Source: Streptosporangium sp040640155 (GTDB taxonomy: Bacteria > Actinomycetota > Actinomycetes > Streptosporangiales > Streptosporangiaceae). From it: DNA of 64,000 nucleotides. Of this stretch, positions 40,356-49,807 are shown in pieces (within the stretch, counting starts at the first letter, position 1; every line of letters begins with the position of its first letter). The DNA lies in contig NZ_JBFABE010000016.1 in NCBI RefSeq assembly GCF_040640155.1, positions 62,001-126,000 on the forward strand. Reading direction: 5' to 3'. Below the pieces are notes generated by a model. It did no database searches. It saw only the letters and a list, made by a program, of their open reading frames with translations, and had not been told where the DNA came from. The translations under genes and the position numbers were made by a program.

Positions 40356-41300
40356 TCAGGGAGGTGTCACCGCCGCCAGGGCGGTCAGCAGGGCGGCGGT
40401 GGCGGGCGGGTCGGGAGGCTCGCCGTAGGTGGCGGCGTAGACGTGACGGGTCGAGCCGGGGAGTTCGATCACGGTGACCTCGGGATTCCGGTGGGACCGC
40501 AGGGCGAGGCCGGGCAGGGCGGTCACCCCGATCCCGGCGGCGACCAGGGCCTGGACCGCGACGATGTCGTCGGTCATGAAGGCGATCTCCGGCTCGAAGC
40601 CGGCCCTGGCGCACAGCTCCAGCAGGTGGCTGCGGCACCGCTCGCACCCCCCGATCCACCGGGAGGCGCGATGGGAGGCCAGGTCGCCGGCGGCCTCCGG
40701 GAGCGGGCCGCCCCCCGTCCCCCCGGAATCCGCCGGGTCCCGGCCGCCCGCGGGGTCCTGGACGCCGGCCGGGCCCGGGGTGACCAGGTAGCTGGGGTCG
40801 TCCAGCAGATGCAGCAGGCGGATCCCCTCCTCCTCGGGGGCGGTGCCGTCGAAGCGGAAGATCACGGCCACGTCCACGTAGCCCGCCCTGAGCATGCGCA
40901 GCGCGTCGGGGGGCTCGGTCTCGGTCAGCCTGAGCTCCAGGCCGGGGTGCTCCCCGGCGAGGACGGCGGCGGCCCTGGGCACGAACGTCCCCAGGGCCGA
41001 GGGGAAGGCGGCCAGCCTGACCCTCCCGGCGCGCAGGCCCACGTGCGCCGACAGCTCGGCGGACGCGGAGTCGATGCGCCCGATGATCTCGGTGGCGCGC
41101 TCGGCCAGCAGGCGGCCCGCCTCGGTCAGCCGGATGCCCCGCCCGGCCCGCTGGATCAGCTTGGCGCCGGTCTCGGCCTCCAGCTTGGCGAGATGGTGGC
41201 TGACCGAGGGCTGGGAGTAGTGCAGCTCCCTGGCCGCGGCGGTCACCGACCCGTGCCGGGCCACGGCCGCGAGGACGCGGAGACGCACGATATCCAGCAT
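40356..41300 (-). CDS. LysR-family transcriptional regulator
   Basis: A 314-residue regulator with N-terminal helix-turn-helix (LRVLAAVARHGSVTAAARELHYSQPSVSHHLAKLE) and a LysR effector domain. A Gly/Pro/Asp-rich insert of about 35 residues (around 180-215) and the cysteine pair GGCERCRSH interrupt the effector domain, which is unusual. It is divergent from the cysteine-dioxygenase-like gene, the classical LysR arrangement, so that gene is the likely target. Confidence 0.9.
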   Translation of the reverse strand: MLDIVRLRVLAAVARHGSVTAAARELHYSQPSVSHHLAKLEAETGAKLIQRAGRGIRLTEAGRLLAERATEIIGRIDSASAELSAHVGLRAGRVRLAAFPSALGTFVPRAAAVLAGEHPGLELRLTETEPPDALRMLRAGYVDVAVIFRFDGTAPEEEGIRLLHLLDDPSYLVTPGPAGVQDPAGGRDPADSGGTGGGPLPEAAGDLASHRASRWIGGCERCRSHLLELCARAGFEPEIAFMTDDIVAVQALVAAGIGVTALPGLALRSHRNPEVTVIELPGSTRHVYAATYGEPPDPPATAALLTALAAVTPP

Positions 41301-41374
41301 GTATTAACTTTATCGATGTATAAGACGAAAAATGCACATTAGACGTTATGGATCGTCCGGAGCATGCTGGACCC
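41301..41374. promoter_or_regulatory. AT-rich divergent LysR/cupin promoter region
   Basis: A short AT-rich stretch with a direct repeat ATGTATTAA / ATGTATAAG (about 41299-41324) separates the divergent starts. Such spacing suits LysR binding, but no defined promoter can be named. Confidence 0.4.
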
Positions 41375-41899
41375 ATGACAACGTTGACGCTCACCCGCCC
41401 GGGCCTGGCCGAGTTGGTCGAAGGAGTCCGGCCGCTCGTCGCCCCCTCCGCCGACTCCCGGACCACCGCCTTCGCCGTGGCCGGTCTGCTGCGTGAACGG
41501 CTGCCGTCCCCGGAGATCCTCACCGGGACCGAGCGTCTCGGCGACCCCGACCACTACATCGCGCACACCCTGCACACCGAGGAGACCTTCTCGATCGTGG
41601 CCGTGGTCTGGCGGCCCGGCCAGAAGACGGTGATCCACGACCACATCGCCTGGTGCGTGTTCGGGGTCCTGCAGGGTGTGGAGTACGAGACCCTCTACCG
41701 CGACCACGGCGACCACCTGACCGAGATCGGCCGGACGGCCAACCTGACCGGGGACGTCAGCGGCTTCGCCCCGCCCGGGGACATCCACCGGGTGCACAAC
41801 ACCGGCGACGAGACCGCGATCTCGCTGCACATCTACGGCGCCGACCTGAGCGCCGCCCCCACCAGCGTCCGCCGCGCCTACGACCTGCCCGTCCGCTGA
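41375..41899 (+). CDS. Cysteine dioxygenase-like cupin protein
   Basis: A 174-residue cupin. The metal-binding motif HDHIAWCVFGVLQG includes an HxH pair and is followed by a conserved glutamate (VEYETLYRD) and GDIHRVHNTGDETAISLHIYG with the third histidine. Cysteine dioxygenases oxidise thiols to sulfinates with iron and oxygen, but the thiol used here is unknown. ATG 41375 is chosen; a start nine codons earlier (41348) is also open. Confidence 0.82.
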   Translation: MTTLTLTRPGLAELVEGVRPLVAPSADSRTTAFAVAGLLRERLPSPEILTGTERLGDPDHYIAHTLHTEETFSIVAVVWRPGQKTVIHDHIAWCVFGVLQGVEYETLYRDHGDHLTEIGRTANLTGDVSGFAPPGDIHRVHNTGDETAISLHIYGADLSAAPTSVRRAYDLPVR

Positions 41900-41965
41900 G
41901 TCCCCGCCGCGCCCCGGGCCCGGCCGTCCCGGACGGGCCGGAGGCCGGGCGGGGTGGGGCGGGCC

Positions 41966-43312
41966 TCAGGCGGTCGCGGAGCCGTACTCGTGCAGGAACA
42001 GCGCCTCGGCGGTGACGACCCGGTGGAGCTCGGCGAGGTTCACCCGCTCGTTCGGGGCGTGGATCGCCGCGTCCTCGTCCTCGGCGCCGAAGAGCAGGAT
42101 CGTGGCGGCCGGGAACTGCCGGACCAGGGTGGAGACGAGCGGGATCGACCCTCCGGCGCCCACGTCGCGCGGCGGGCGGCCGAAGGCGCGCTCCATGGCC
42201 CGGTTCAGCGCGAAGCGGGCGGCGCCGCCGGTGTCGGCGAGGTAGCCCGAGCCCATGGTGTACTCGCCGACCTCGACCCGCACGCCCCAGGGGGCGACCT
42301 GCCGCAGGAAGTCGACCACGGCCTCGACGGTCGTCTTGGGGTCGCCCGCCGGGGGCACCCGGACCGTCACCCGGGCCCTGGCGACGGCCTGGACCGCGTT
42401 GATGGCACCGCCGACCGACGGGACGTCCAGGCCGGTGACCGTGATGGCGTACGAGGCCCACAGCCGGTCGGCCAGCGAGCCCGAGCCGACCAGCGAGACC
42501 CCGTCCAGCACGCCCGCGGTGGCCCGGAAGTCCTCCTCGGACGGGCCGGCGCCCAGGAAGCTGCCGCGCGGCAGGCCCGGGACCCGGATGTCGCCGTGGT
42601 CGTCGTGCAGGGCGGCCAGCATCCGGATCAGCGCGGCCAGGGCGTCCGGGGCGGCGCCGCCGAACGAACCGCTGTGCAGCGACTCCTCCAGGGTGCGCAC
42701 CTCGATCGTGAAGGCGCCCATGCCGCGCAGCGACGTCGTCACCGCCGGATCGCCCACCTTGGGGTTGCCGCTGTCGGCGACCACGATCGCGTCGGCGCGG
42801 AACAGCTCGGGGTTGCGCTCGACGAAGGACTCCAGGCGCTCGCCCGCGTACTCCTCCTGGCCCTCGATGATGACCTTGACGCCGACCGGGAAGTCGCCCT
42901 GGAAGGCGCGGAGCGCCGCGACGTGCGCGATGACGCCCGACTTGTCGTCGGCCGCGCCGCGGCCGTGGATCGCGCCGTCGATCTCGGTCGGCTCGAAGGG
43001 CGGGGTGCGCCAGAGCGCCACGTCGCCGCTGGGCTGCACGTCGTAGTGCGCGTACAGCAGCACGGTCGGCGCGCCGGGCGGGGCCGGGGCCTCGGCGTAG
43101 ACGGCAGGGAAGCTGCCCTCGACGGGGATCTGCCGGACGTTCGGCAGGCCGGCGCTCCGCAGCAACTCCTCGGTCAGCGCGGCGGCCGCGTGGACCGGCT
43201 CCTCCGGATGGCCGGGGAAGGCGACCGAAGGGATGGCGACGAGCCGCTTGAGGTCCGCGACCGCCTGCGTCATGCCGTCGGCGACGGCCTTCTCGATCTC
43301 GTCAGGAGTCAC
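41966..43312 (-). CDS. M20 family dipeptidase/metallopeptidase
   Basis: A 448-residue zinc peptidase. The expected metal ligands and catalytic acids are visible: YAHYDVQPSGD, GRGAADDKSG, EGQEEYAGE, DSGNPK and the C-terminal IHAPNERVNLAE. Family members hydrolyse small peptides in the cytoplasm. GTG 43312 follows GGGGGAAAG; the frame is open to 43510 but the extra residues do not fit the family start. It is divergent from the class III aminotransferase. Confidence 0.9.
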   Translation of the reverse strand: MTPDEIEKAVADGMTQAVADLKRLVAIPSVAFPGHPEEPVHAAAALTEELLRSAGLPNVRQIPVEGSFPAVYAEAPAPPGAPTVLLYAHYDVQPSGDVALWRTPPFEPTEIDGAIHGRGAADDKSGVIAHVAALRAFQGDFPVGVKVIIEGQEEYAGERLESFVERNPELFRADAIVVADSGNPKVGDPAVTTSLRGMGAFTIEVRTLEESLHSGSFGGAAPDALAALIRMLAALHDDHGDIRVPGLPRGSFLGAGPSEEDFRATAGVLDGVSLVGSGSLADRLWASYAITVTGLDVPSVGGAINAVQAVARARVTVRVPPAGDPKTTVEAVVDFLRQVAPWGVRVEVGEYTMGSGYLADTGGAARFALNRAMERAFGRPPRDVGAGGSIPLVSTLVRQFPAATILLFGAEDEDAAIHAPNERVNLAELHRVVTAEALFLHEYGSATA

Positions 43313-43590
43313 GACTTTCCCCCGAATCTCGATATCTGGTGCGTCCCATTGCACCACAGCGGCCACGGCGGCCGTGTCCGCGGATGATTTCAGCACACCG
43401 GGGTTCCGCCAAATGGAACCGGGGGCGGTCACGGTCGGCGCGCCGCCCCGCACGATCGCGGATTTCGTCGTTGTTACATGTTGGTTTTGCGGATTCCGGG
43501 GTTCTTGCACTCCACTACCACGCTTTCACTTGGCAAGAACCTTTCTGGAAGGCAGACTGTGGGGTGCCCGCTCAACGAGGGAAGATCGTG

Positions 43591-44985
43591 ATGACCCACC
43601 CTGAGAACACCGACGTGGCCTCGCTCATGAAGGCCGCGCAGGACAACCTGTGGATGCACTTCACCCGGCACGGCTCCTACGAGGGCGCCGAGGTCCCGAT
43701 GATCGTCAGGGGTGAGGGCTCCTCCATCTACGACGTGCGCGGCAAGCGCTACCTGGACGGGCTCGCCGGGCTCTTCGTGGTGCAGGCCGGGCACGGCCGC
43801 AGCGAGCTGGCCGAGGCCGCCGCCAAGCAGGCCCAGGAGCTGGCGTTCTTCCCGCTGTGGTCCTACGCCCACCCCAAGGCCGTCGAGCTGGCGCAGCGCC
43901 TGGCCGCCGAGACCCCCGGCGACCTCAACCGGGTCTTCTTCACCACCGGGGGCGGCGAGGCCGTCGAGAGCGCCTGGAAGCTCGCCAAGCACTACTTCAA
44001 GATCACCGGCAGGCCGCTCAAGCACAAGGTCATCAGCCGCCAGATCGCCTACCACGGCACCCCGCAGGGCGCCCTGTCGATCACCGGCATCCCGGCCTTC
44101 AAGCAGATGTTCGAGCCGCTGGTCCCCGGCTCGGTCCGGGTGCCCAACACCAACCACTACCGGGCCGACGAGATCACCGGCGTGCCCGGCATGACGCCCG
44201 AGCAGTACGGCTTCTGGGCCGCCGAGCGCGTCGCCCGCGCCATCGAGATGGAGGGCCCGGACACCGTGGCCGCCGTCTTCGTCGAGCCGGTGCAGAACGC
44301 CGGCGGCTGCTTCCCGCCGCCGCCCGGCTACTTCAAGCGGCTGCGCGAGATCTGCGACGAGTACGACGTGCTGCTCGTCTCCGACGAGGTCATCTGCGCC
44401 TTCGGCCGGCTCGGCACCATGTTCGGCGGGCAGAAGTTCGACTACGTCCCCGACATCATCACCTGCGCCAAGGGCATGACCAGCGGCTACTCGCCGATCG
44501 GCGCCATGATCGTCTCCGACCGGCTGTTCGAGCCGTTCAAGAGCGGCACCGAGATGTTCGCCCACGGCTACACCTTCGGCGGTCACCCGGTCTCCTCGGC
44601 CGTCGCGCTGGCCAACCTCGACCTGTTCGAGCGGGAGGACCTGCTCGGCCACGTCACCCGCAACGAGCCGGTCTTCCGCTCCACCCTGGAGCGCCTGCAC
44701 GACCTGCCGATCGTGGGCGACGTGCGCGGCTCGGGCTACTTCTGGGGCGTCGAGCTGGTCAAGGACAAGGCCACCAAGGAGACCTTCAGCGCCGAGGAGT
44801 CCGAGCGCCTCATCCGTGGCTTCCTCTCCGGCGCTCTCTACGAGGCCGGGCTGTACTGCCGCGCCGACGACCGGGGCGACCCGGTCATCCAGCTCGCGCC
44901 GCCGCTCATCTGCGGCCCGGCGGAGTTCGACGAGATCGAGTCCATCCTCCGTTCGGTGCTGACGGAGGCGTGGAGCCGCCTGTGA
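43591..44985 (+). CDS. Class III (omega) aminotransferase
   Basis: A 464-residue PLP enzyme. Marks: LAGLFVVQAGHGRSELAEA at the N-terminal side, FTTGGGEAVESAWKLA, the PLP aspartate in LLVSDEVICAFGRLG and the Schiff-base lysine in IITCAKGMTSGY. The group uses omega-amino acids or diamines with pyruvate or similar acceptors. ATG 43591 follows GAGGGAAG. An alanine dehydrogenase gene follows after 112 bp; it would recycle alanine formed from pyruvate. Confidence 0.92.
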   Translation: MTHPENTDVASLMKAAQDNLWMHFTRHGSYEGAEVPMIVRGEGSSIYDVRGKRYLDGLAGLFVVQAGHGRSELAEAAAKQAQELAFFPLWSYAHPKAVELAQRLAAETPGDLNRVFFTTGGGEAVESAWKLAKHYFKITGRPLKHKVISRQIAYHGTPQGALSITGIPAFKQMFEPLVPGSVRVPNTNHYRADEITGVPGMTPEQYGFWAAERVARAIEMEGPDTVAAVFVEPVQNAGGCFPPPPGYFKRLREICDEYDVLLVSDEVICAFGRLGTMFGGQKFDYVPDIITCAKGMTSGYSPIGAMIVSDRLFEPFKSGTEMFAHGYTFGGHPVSSAVALANLDLFEREDLLGHVTRNEPVFRSTLERLHDLPIVGDVRGSGYFWGVELVKDKATKETFSAEESERLIRGFLSGALYEAGLYCRADDRGDPVIQLAPPLICGPAEFDEIESILRSVLTEAWSRL

Positions 44986-45097
44986 ACGCGGGGCCGGTGT
45001 CCCCCGGCGGATCCGCCGATCGCGTCGGACCCGCCGGAGGGCACCGCCTGACGCCCCTCGGAGTCCCACCGTGCCGAAGACAGGAAAGGGAAGATCA

Positions 45098-46213
45098 ATG
45101 AAGATCGGCGTTCCCACCGAGGTCAAGAACCACGAGTACCGCGTCGCGGCCACGCCGGCCGGCGTGCACGAGCTCGTCCGTCACGGCCACGAGGTCTACG
45201 TCCAGCGTGACGCGGGCCTCGGCTCGCACCTGTCCGACGAGGAGTACCTCGGCGCCGGGGCCAAGATCCTCGACTCCGCCGACGAGGTGTGGGGCGAGGC
45301 CGACATGATCCTCAAGGTGAAGGAGCCCATCGCGGAGGAGTACCACCGCATGCGCCCCGGCCAGGTGCTCTTCACCTACCTGCACCTCGCGGCCGGCCCC
45401 GAGTGCGCCGCCGCCCTGCTGGAGCGGCAGGTCACAGCCATCGCGTACGAGACCGTCCAGGTCGGCAACACCCTGCCGCTGCTGGCGCCGATGTCGGAGG
45501 TCGCCGGCCGGCTGGCCCCGCAGGTCGGCGCCTACAACCTGATGCGCTTCAACGGCGGGCGCGGCGTGCTGCCCGGCGGCGTGCCCGGCGTGACCCCCGC
45601 CAGGGTGGTCGTCATCGGCGCCGGCGTGTCCGGGCTCAACGCCGCCCAGATCGCGGTGGGCATGGGGGCCGACGTCACCGTCCTGGACCTCAACGTCGAC
45701 CGCCTGCGCTTCATCGACGCCGTCTACCAGGGCCGGATGAAGACCCTCGTCTCGACCTCGTACGCGATCGAGCGGGAGGTCCTGGCGGCCGACCTGGTCA
45801 TCGGCGCGGTGCTGATCCCCGGCGCCAAGGCCCCGACGCTGGTCCCCAACGAGCTGGTCTCCCGGATGAGGAAGGGCTCCGTGCTCGTCGACATCGCGAT
45901 CGACCAGGGCGGCTGCTTCGAGGACTCCCGGCCGACCACGCACGCCGAGCCGACCTACCGGGTGCACGACTCGATCTTCTACTGCGTGGCCAACATGCCG
46001 GGGTCGGTCCCCAACACCTCCACCTACGCGCTGACCAACGCCACGCTGCCCTACGCGGTCAAGCTGGCCGGGCTCGGCTGGAGGTCCGCGCTCCAGCAGG
46101 ACGCCTCCCTCGCTCCGGGCCTCAACACCCATGCCGGGCGGCTCACCAACGAGCAGGTCGCCATCTCCCTCGGCCTGCCGTACGTGCCGGTCTCCGAGGT
46201 CGTCGCCGACTGA
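45098..46213 (+). CDS. ald: Alanine dehydrogenase
   Basis: A 371-residue NAD-dependent enzyme converting L-alanine to pyruvate and ammonia. It has the classic N-terminus MKIGVPTEVKNHEYRVA, catalytic region LKVKEPIAEEYHRMRPGQVLFTYLHLA and nucleotide-binding VIGAGVSGLNAAQIAVGMGA. Length equals that of typical Ald. ATG 45098 follows GGAAAGGGA. It is downstream of a class III aminotransferase and convergent with the Sel1-repeat gene. Confidence 0.96.
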   Translation: MKIGVPTEVKNHEYRVAATPAGVHELVRHGHEVYVQRDAGLGSHLSDEEYLGAGAKILDSADEVWGEADMILKVKEPIAEEYHRMRPGQVLFTYLHLAAGPECAAALLERQVTAIAYETVQVGNTLPLLAPMSEVAGRLAPQVGAYNLMRFNGGRGVLPGGVPGVTPARVVVIGAGVSGLNAAQIAVGMGADVTVLDLNVDRLRFIDAVYQGRMKTLVSTSYAIEREVLAADLVIGAVLIPGAKAPTLVPNELVSRMRKGSVLVDIAIDQGGCFEDSRPTTHAEPTYRVHDSIFYCVANMPGSVPNTSTYALTNATLPYAVKLAGLGWRSALQQDASLAPGLNTHAGRLTNEQVAISLGLPYVPVSEVVAD

Positions 46214-46292
46214 GCCCCGTCCGTCCGGTCGCCGGCCGCCCCGGCCCCCGTCCGCCCGGCCCGCCCGGCCCTCCGGCCCCGGGTCCTCCCGG

Positions 46293-47705
46293 TCAGGCGG
46301 GCCGGGCGGTGCGCAGGGCGCGGGCGGTGACCAGGACGTGCTCGATCTCCACCGGGGTCGGCCAGGGCGCCCCGCCCGGACGCAGCAGCGTGGCCCGTAC
46401 GGAGGCCAGGTGCTCGATCGCGGCCCGGGGCAGCCCGCTCCGCTCGGTCAGCCAGGCCGTGACGTCGGCGTGGTCGCGCAGCGGCCGGGTGACGAGATCC
46501 CAGGTGCCGAGGATCTCGGTCAGGTCGGAGACCCTCAGCGGGGTGGCGCCCCGACGGCCGACGGCGGCGGCGGCCAGCTCGGCCCGGGCGACCAGCTCGG
46601 GCTCGGTGGCGCGGTCCCACAGGGGGGACGGCGGATCGCGGAGCCAGCGCTCGGCCTCGCGGGCGAAACCCGCGGCCGACAGCAGCGCCGCCAGCTCCAC
46701 CGCGGCCCGGTGGTGACCGGCCTGTGCCGCCTGACGGAACCAGTGCTGCCCGCCCTGGATGTCGCTGTGCTCGGCGATGAGGAGGAGACCGAAATTGAAG
46801 GCCGCCTCGGGGTCGCCGCCCGCGGCGGCCCGGCTGAACCAGTGGCTGGCCCCGCGCGCGTCGCTCATCTCCACGCACACGAACCCGGCCGTGCGCTGGT
46901 CGTCGATCCGGCCCGTGCAGGCCGCGCGCTCGAACCAGGCGCGGGCGGTGCGCAGGTCCCCGACGGACAGCGCGATCCCGCCGAGCCGGGAGGCGGCGCC
47001 GGGATGCTCGTTCCTGGCGGCCAGCCGGAAGAACGCCTCCGCCCCCTCCGGGTCCCGGTTGGCCTGCAGGAACAACCCGAGATGGTAGGCCGCGTCGGCG
47101 TGACCGCCCCGGGCGGCCAGCTCCCACCAGCGCAGCGTCTCGTCCTCCTCACCGGAGGCGTAGGCGAGGAACCCCAGGTCGTGGGCGGAGGCGAGATCGC
47201 CGTCCATCGCCGCCCTGCGGTGCCACTCCCCGGCGGTCTCGGCCTCGCCGCAGTCCTCGCAGAGCAGCGCGAGCCGCCTGGCCGCGACCCGGGCGCCGGC
47301 CCTGGCCGCCGTCTCGAACCACCGGCGGGCGGCCGGGACGTCGCCGTGCTGGTCCAGCAGGAGCGTCGCCAGGTTCACCGCGGCCTCGACGTCACCGGCC
47401 TTCGCCGCCAGCTCGTACCACCTCGCGGCGTCGCCGGGGCTGCCGTGCTTCTCGTGCCAGACGCCCAGGTTGTAGGCGCTGTCGAGGTTGCCCGCGGCGG
47501 CGGCTCGCTCCCACCAGTGCCGGGCCGCCGAACGGTCGCCCCGCTGCGCGAAGTGCCGGCCGAGCAGGTGGGCGGCCTGCACGTCGCCGCCGTGCGCGGC
47601 GAGCAGCAGACCCGTCTCGCCGTCCGTGTCGTGCTCGTGCGCGGGCCTGCGGGGAGTGGGTATCAGCCCCGCGGTCGTCTCCGGGTCGTCAGGCCCCCAT
47701 CCCAT
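46293..47705 (-). CDS. Sel1/TPR-repeat protein
   Basis: A 470-residue, probably cytoplasmic protein built from roughly nine Sel1-like repeats of about 35 residues (for example AARHWWERAAAAGNLDSAYNLG, DAARWYELAAKAGDVEAAVNLA), about residues 30-340, then a C-terminal part with LTERSGLPRAAIEHLASVRATLL. Such solenoids bind other proteins; no partner is evident. ATG 47705 follows GAGGAGGGTG; the frame extends upstream without a ribosome site. Confidence 0.85.
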   Translation of the reverse strand: MGWGPDDPETTAGLIPTPRRPAHEHDTDGETGLLLAAHGGDVQAAHLLGRHFAQRGDRSAARHWWERAAAAGNLDSAYNLGVWHEKHGSPGDAARWYELAAKAGDVEAAVNLATLLLDQHGDVPAARRWFETAARAGARVAARRLALLCEDCGEAETAGEWHRRAAMDGDLASAHDLGFLAYASGEEDETLRWWELAARGGHADAAYHLGLFLQANRDPEGAEAFFRLAARNEHPGAASRLGGIALSVGDLRTARAWFERAACTGRIDDQRTAGFVCVEMSDARGASHWFSRAAAGGDPEAAFNFGLLLIAEHSDIQGGQHWFRQAAQAGHHRAAVELAALLSAAGFAREAERWLRDPPSPLWDRATEPELVARAELAAAAVGRRGATPLRVSDLTEILGTWDLVTRPLRDHADVTAWLTERSGLPRAAIEHLASVRATLLRPGGAPWPTPVEIEHVLVTARALRTARPA

Positions 47706-47809
47706 GTCACCCTCCTCGCAGACGGCACGCAGCCGACAGATCACAGAGTGACACGTAACCGATCGGTGACGGAAGGTAATCACACAGATCCGCTCCGCGC
47801 CGTGCCCGA

Positions 47810-48457
47810 TCAGGACCAGCCGGGGCGGACCAGGCCGGACTCGTAGGCGATGACGACGAGCTGGGCGCGGTCGCGGGCGTGGAGCTTCATCATGGTCCGG
47901 CTCACGTGGGTCTTGGCGGTGGCGGGGCTCATGAACAGCGCGCCGGCGATCTCGTCGTTGGTCATGCCGGTGCCGACCAGGGCCAGCACCTCGCGCTCCC
48001 GGTCGGTGAGCGGGCCGAGGTCGCGGCCGGGGTGCGGCTCCCTGGCGCGGCTGGCGTACTCGGCGATCAGGCGGCGGGTCACGCCCGGGGAGAGCAGGGC
48101 GTCGCCCGCGGCCACCACCCGCACGGCCTGGATGAGCTCGGCCGGTTCGGTGTCCTTGACCAGGAAGCCGCCGGCGCCGTTGCGCAGGGCCTCGAAGACG
48201 TACTCGTCCAGCTCGAAGGTGGTCAGAATGATGATCTTCGGGCCGGGGGGCATCTCGCGGGTGGCGGTCAGCCCGTCCATGCCGGGCATCCGGATGTCCA
48301 TCAGGATCACGTCCGGTCGCCTCTCGGCGGCCAGCCGCAGGGCCTGGGCGCCGTCCGCGGCCTCGCCCACCACGGTCATGCCGGGCTGGGCGTCCAGCAG
48401 GGCGCGGAACCCGGCCCTGACGAGGGCCTGGTCGTCGGCGAGAACGATTTTGATCAT
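47810..48457 (-). CDS. NarL/LuxR-type response regulator
   Basis: A 215-residue two-component regulator. Receiver domain with phosphoacceptor D54 (ILMDIRMPGMDG) and acidic pair near D8-D9, then a LuxR helix-turn-helix (LTDREREVLALVGTGMTNDEIAGALFMSPATAKTHV). Its ATG overlaps the stop of the sensor kinase gene, so the pair is co-translated. The target genes are not evident. Confidence 0.95.
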   Translation of the reverse strand: MIKIVLADDQALVRAGFRALLDAQPGMTVVGEAADGAQALRLAAERRPDVILMDIRMPGMDGLTATREMPPGPKIIILTTFELDEYVFEALRNGAGGFLVKDTEPAELIQAVRVVAAGDALLSPGVTRRLIAEYASRAREPHPGRDLGPLTDREREVLALVGTGMTNDEIAGALFMSPATAKTHVSRTMMKLHARDRAQLVVIAYESGLVRPGWS

Positions 48458-49683
48458 CGAGGTGCCTCCGGGGGCTGTCGTGGTGTCCCGGGGAGCGGCC
48501 GGGGCGCCTCCGGGGCCGGTCGTGGTGCCTTCGGGATCGGCCGGGGCGCCTCCGGGATCGGGAGCCGGGCCTCGACGCGGAAGCCCCGGCCGTGGCGGGC
48601 GGCGGTCAGCGTCCCCCCGAGGGCCGAGGCCCGCTCCCGCATGCCCGGGATGCCGTTCCCGCCGCCCAGGCCCTGTCCGGAGGCCTCGTCGCCCGAGCCG
48701 CCCGAATCGGTGACCCGGACGGTCAGCGCGCGCGGCCCGTAGTCGAGCACGAGCCTGACCGACGCTCCCCGGGCGTGCCGGGTGACGTTGGTCAGGGCCT
48801 CCTGCGCGATGCGGTACCCGGCCCGGTCGACCTCGGCGGGCAACGGCCTGACCTCGCCGGTGACCTCCCGCTCCACCGGCAGCCCGGTGCGCCCGACGAG
48901 ATCGTCCAGCAGGTCGAGCCCGGCGGTGGGGGAGCGCGGGGCGTCGTCACGGAGCACGCTGAGCACCGAGCGCATCTCGGTCAGCACGTCCTTGGACGCC
49001 TGCTTGATCGTGGCGAGCGCGGTCCGCGCCTGCTCGGGGTGCTCGTCGATGAGATGAAGGGCGGTGGAGGCCTGCACGTGGATGAGGGAGATGTTGTGCG
49101 CGAGCACGTCGTGCAACTCCCGGGCCATGGTCAGCCGCTCCTCGCTGGCCTGGCGCCGCGACTCCTCCTCCTCGGTCCGGGCGCGCTCGGCCCGCCGCTC
49201 CCGGCGGATCCGGGAGAACTCCGCGACCGCCAGCACCAGGCCCATCAGCGCGGCCACCGTGAGGGCGTGGAGCCAGTCGCGGGCGGGGACCGGCGCGAAC
49301 CAGATCGTGTGGACCACGACGAAGCCGTAGGCCAGGGCCCAGACCGGCCAGGCCACCCGCCGGTGCCCGGCGGCCACGGCGTGGTGGAACGCGATCACCG
49401 GGCTGAGGAAGACCGGGCCGTAGGCGTGGCCCAGGGCGACGAAGAGCGCGGCCGAGCCCACCGCGACGATCATGCTGAACACCGGATCGCGGCGGCGTAC
49501 CACGAGGGCGAGGGGGCCGGCCAGCAGCAGCGCGCAGCCCGGCGGGCCGAGCGGGGCGCGGAGCAGGTCCGGGTCGTGGATCTGCCAGCGCTGCGCGGCG
49601 AGGGTGCCCGCCACCTGGAAGACCCCCGCGACGAGGGGCAGGATCAGGTCCGCCGGGCGGGGGGTGACGCGCACGTTCAGCAC
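48454..49683 (-). CDS. Sensor histidine kinase (HisKA_3, DesK/NarX type)
   Basis: A 409-residue membrane kinase. About five or six hydrophobic segments span roughly residues 10-170, then a dimerisation helix with the phosphoacceptor in RELHDVLAHNISLIH and an ATPase domain ending GGNGIPGMRERASALGG. The C-terminus is a Pro-rich tail of alternating PEAPRPIP-type units encoded by GC repeats, absent from usual members. GTG 49683 is chosen; upstream sequence overlaps the divergent gamma-glutamyltransferase promoter. GTG 49674 is an alternative. Confidence 0.9.
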   Translation of the reverse strand: MLNVRVTPRPADLILPLVAGVFQVAGTLAAQRWQIHDPDLLRAPLGPPGCALLLAGPLALVVRRRDPVFSMIVAVGSAALFVALGHAYGPVFLSPVIAFHHAVAAGHRRVAWPVWALAYGFVVVHTIWFAPVPARDWLHALTVAALMGLVLAVAEFSRIRRERRAERARTEEEESRRQASEERLTMARELHDVLAHNISLIHVQASTALHLIDEHPEQARTALATIKQASKDVLTEMRSVLSVLRDDAPRSPTAGLDLLDDLVGRTGLPVEREVTGEVRPLPAEVDRAGYRIAQEALTNVTRHARGASVRLVLDYGPRALTVRVTDSGGSGDEASGQGLGGGNGIPGMRERASALGGTLTAARHGRGFRVEARLPIPEAPRPIPKAPRPAPEAPRPLPGTPRQPPEAPR

Positions 49684-49807
49684 TGTACGTGCGCCCGTCC
49701 GGCGGCCGCGTCCCCCCGACGGGGCAGAAGGTACTACTTCGCCCGGAGTAGGGAAGGGGGCTGACAAGGCTCGGCCACTGGGCCAAGCTGTCTGCGGGAG
49801 GTCACTC
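49684..49807. promoter_or_regulatory. Divergent promoter region, kinase and gamma-glutamyltransferase
   Basis: A 124-bp gap containing the only moderately AT-rich stretch nearby (AGAAGGTACTACTTCGCC at 49727-49744). It must hold both promoters, but I cannot define them. Confidence 0.35.
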
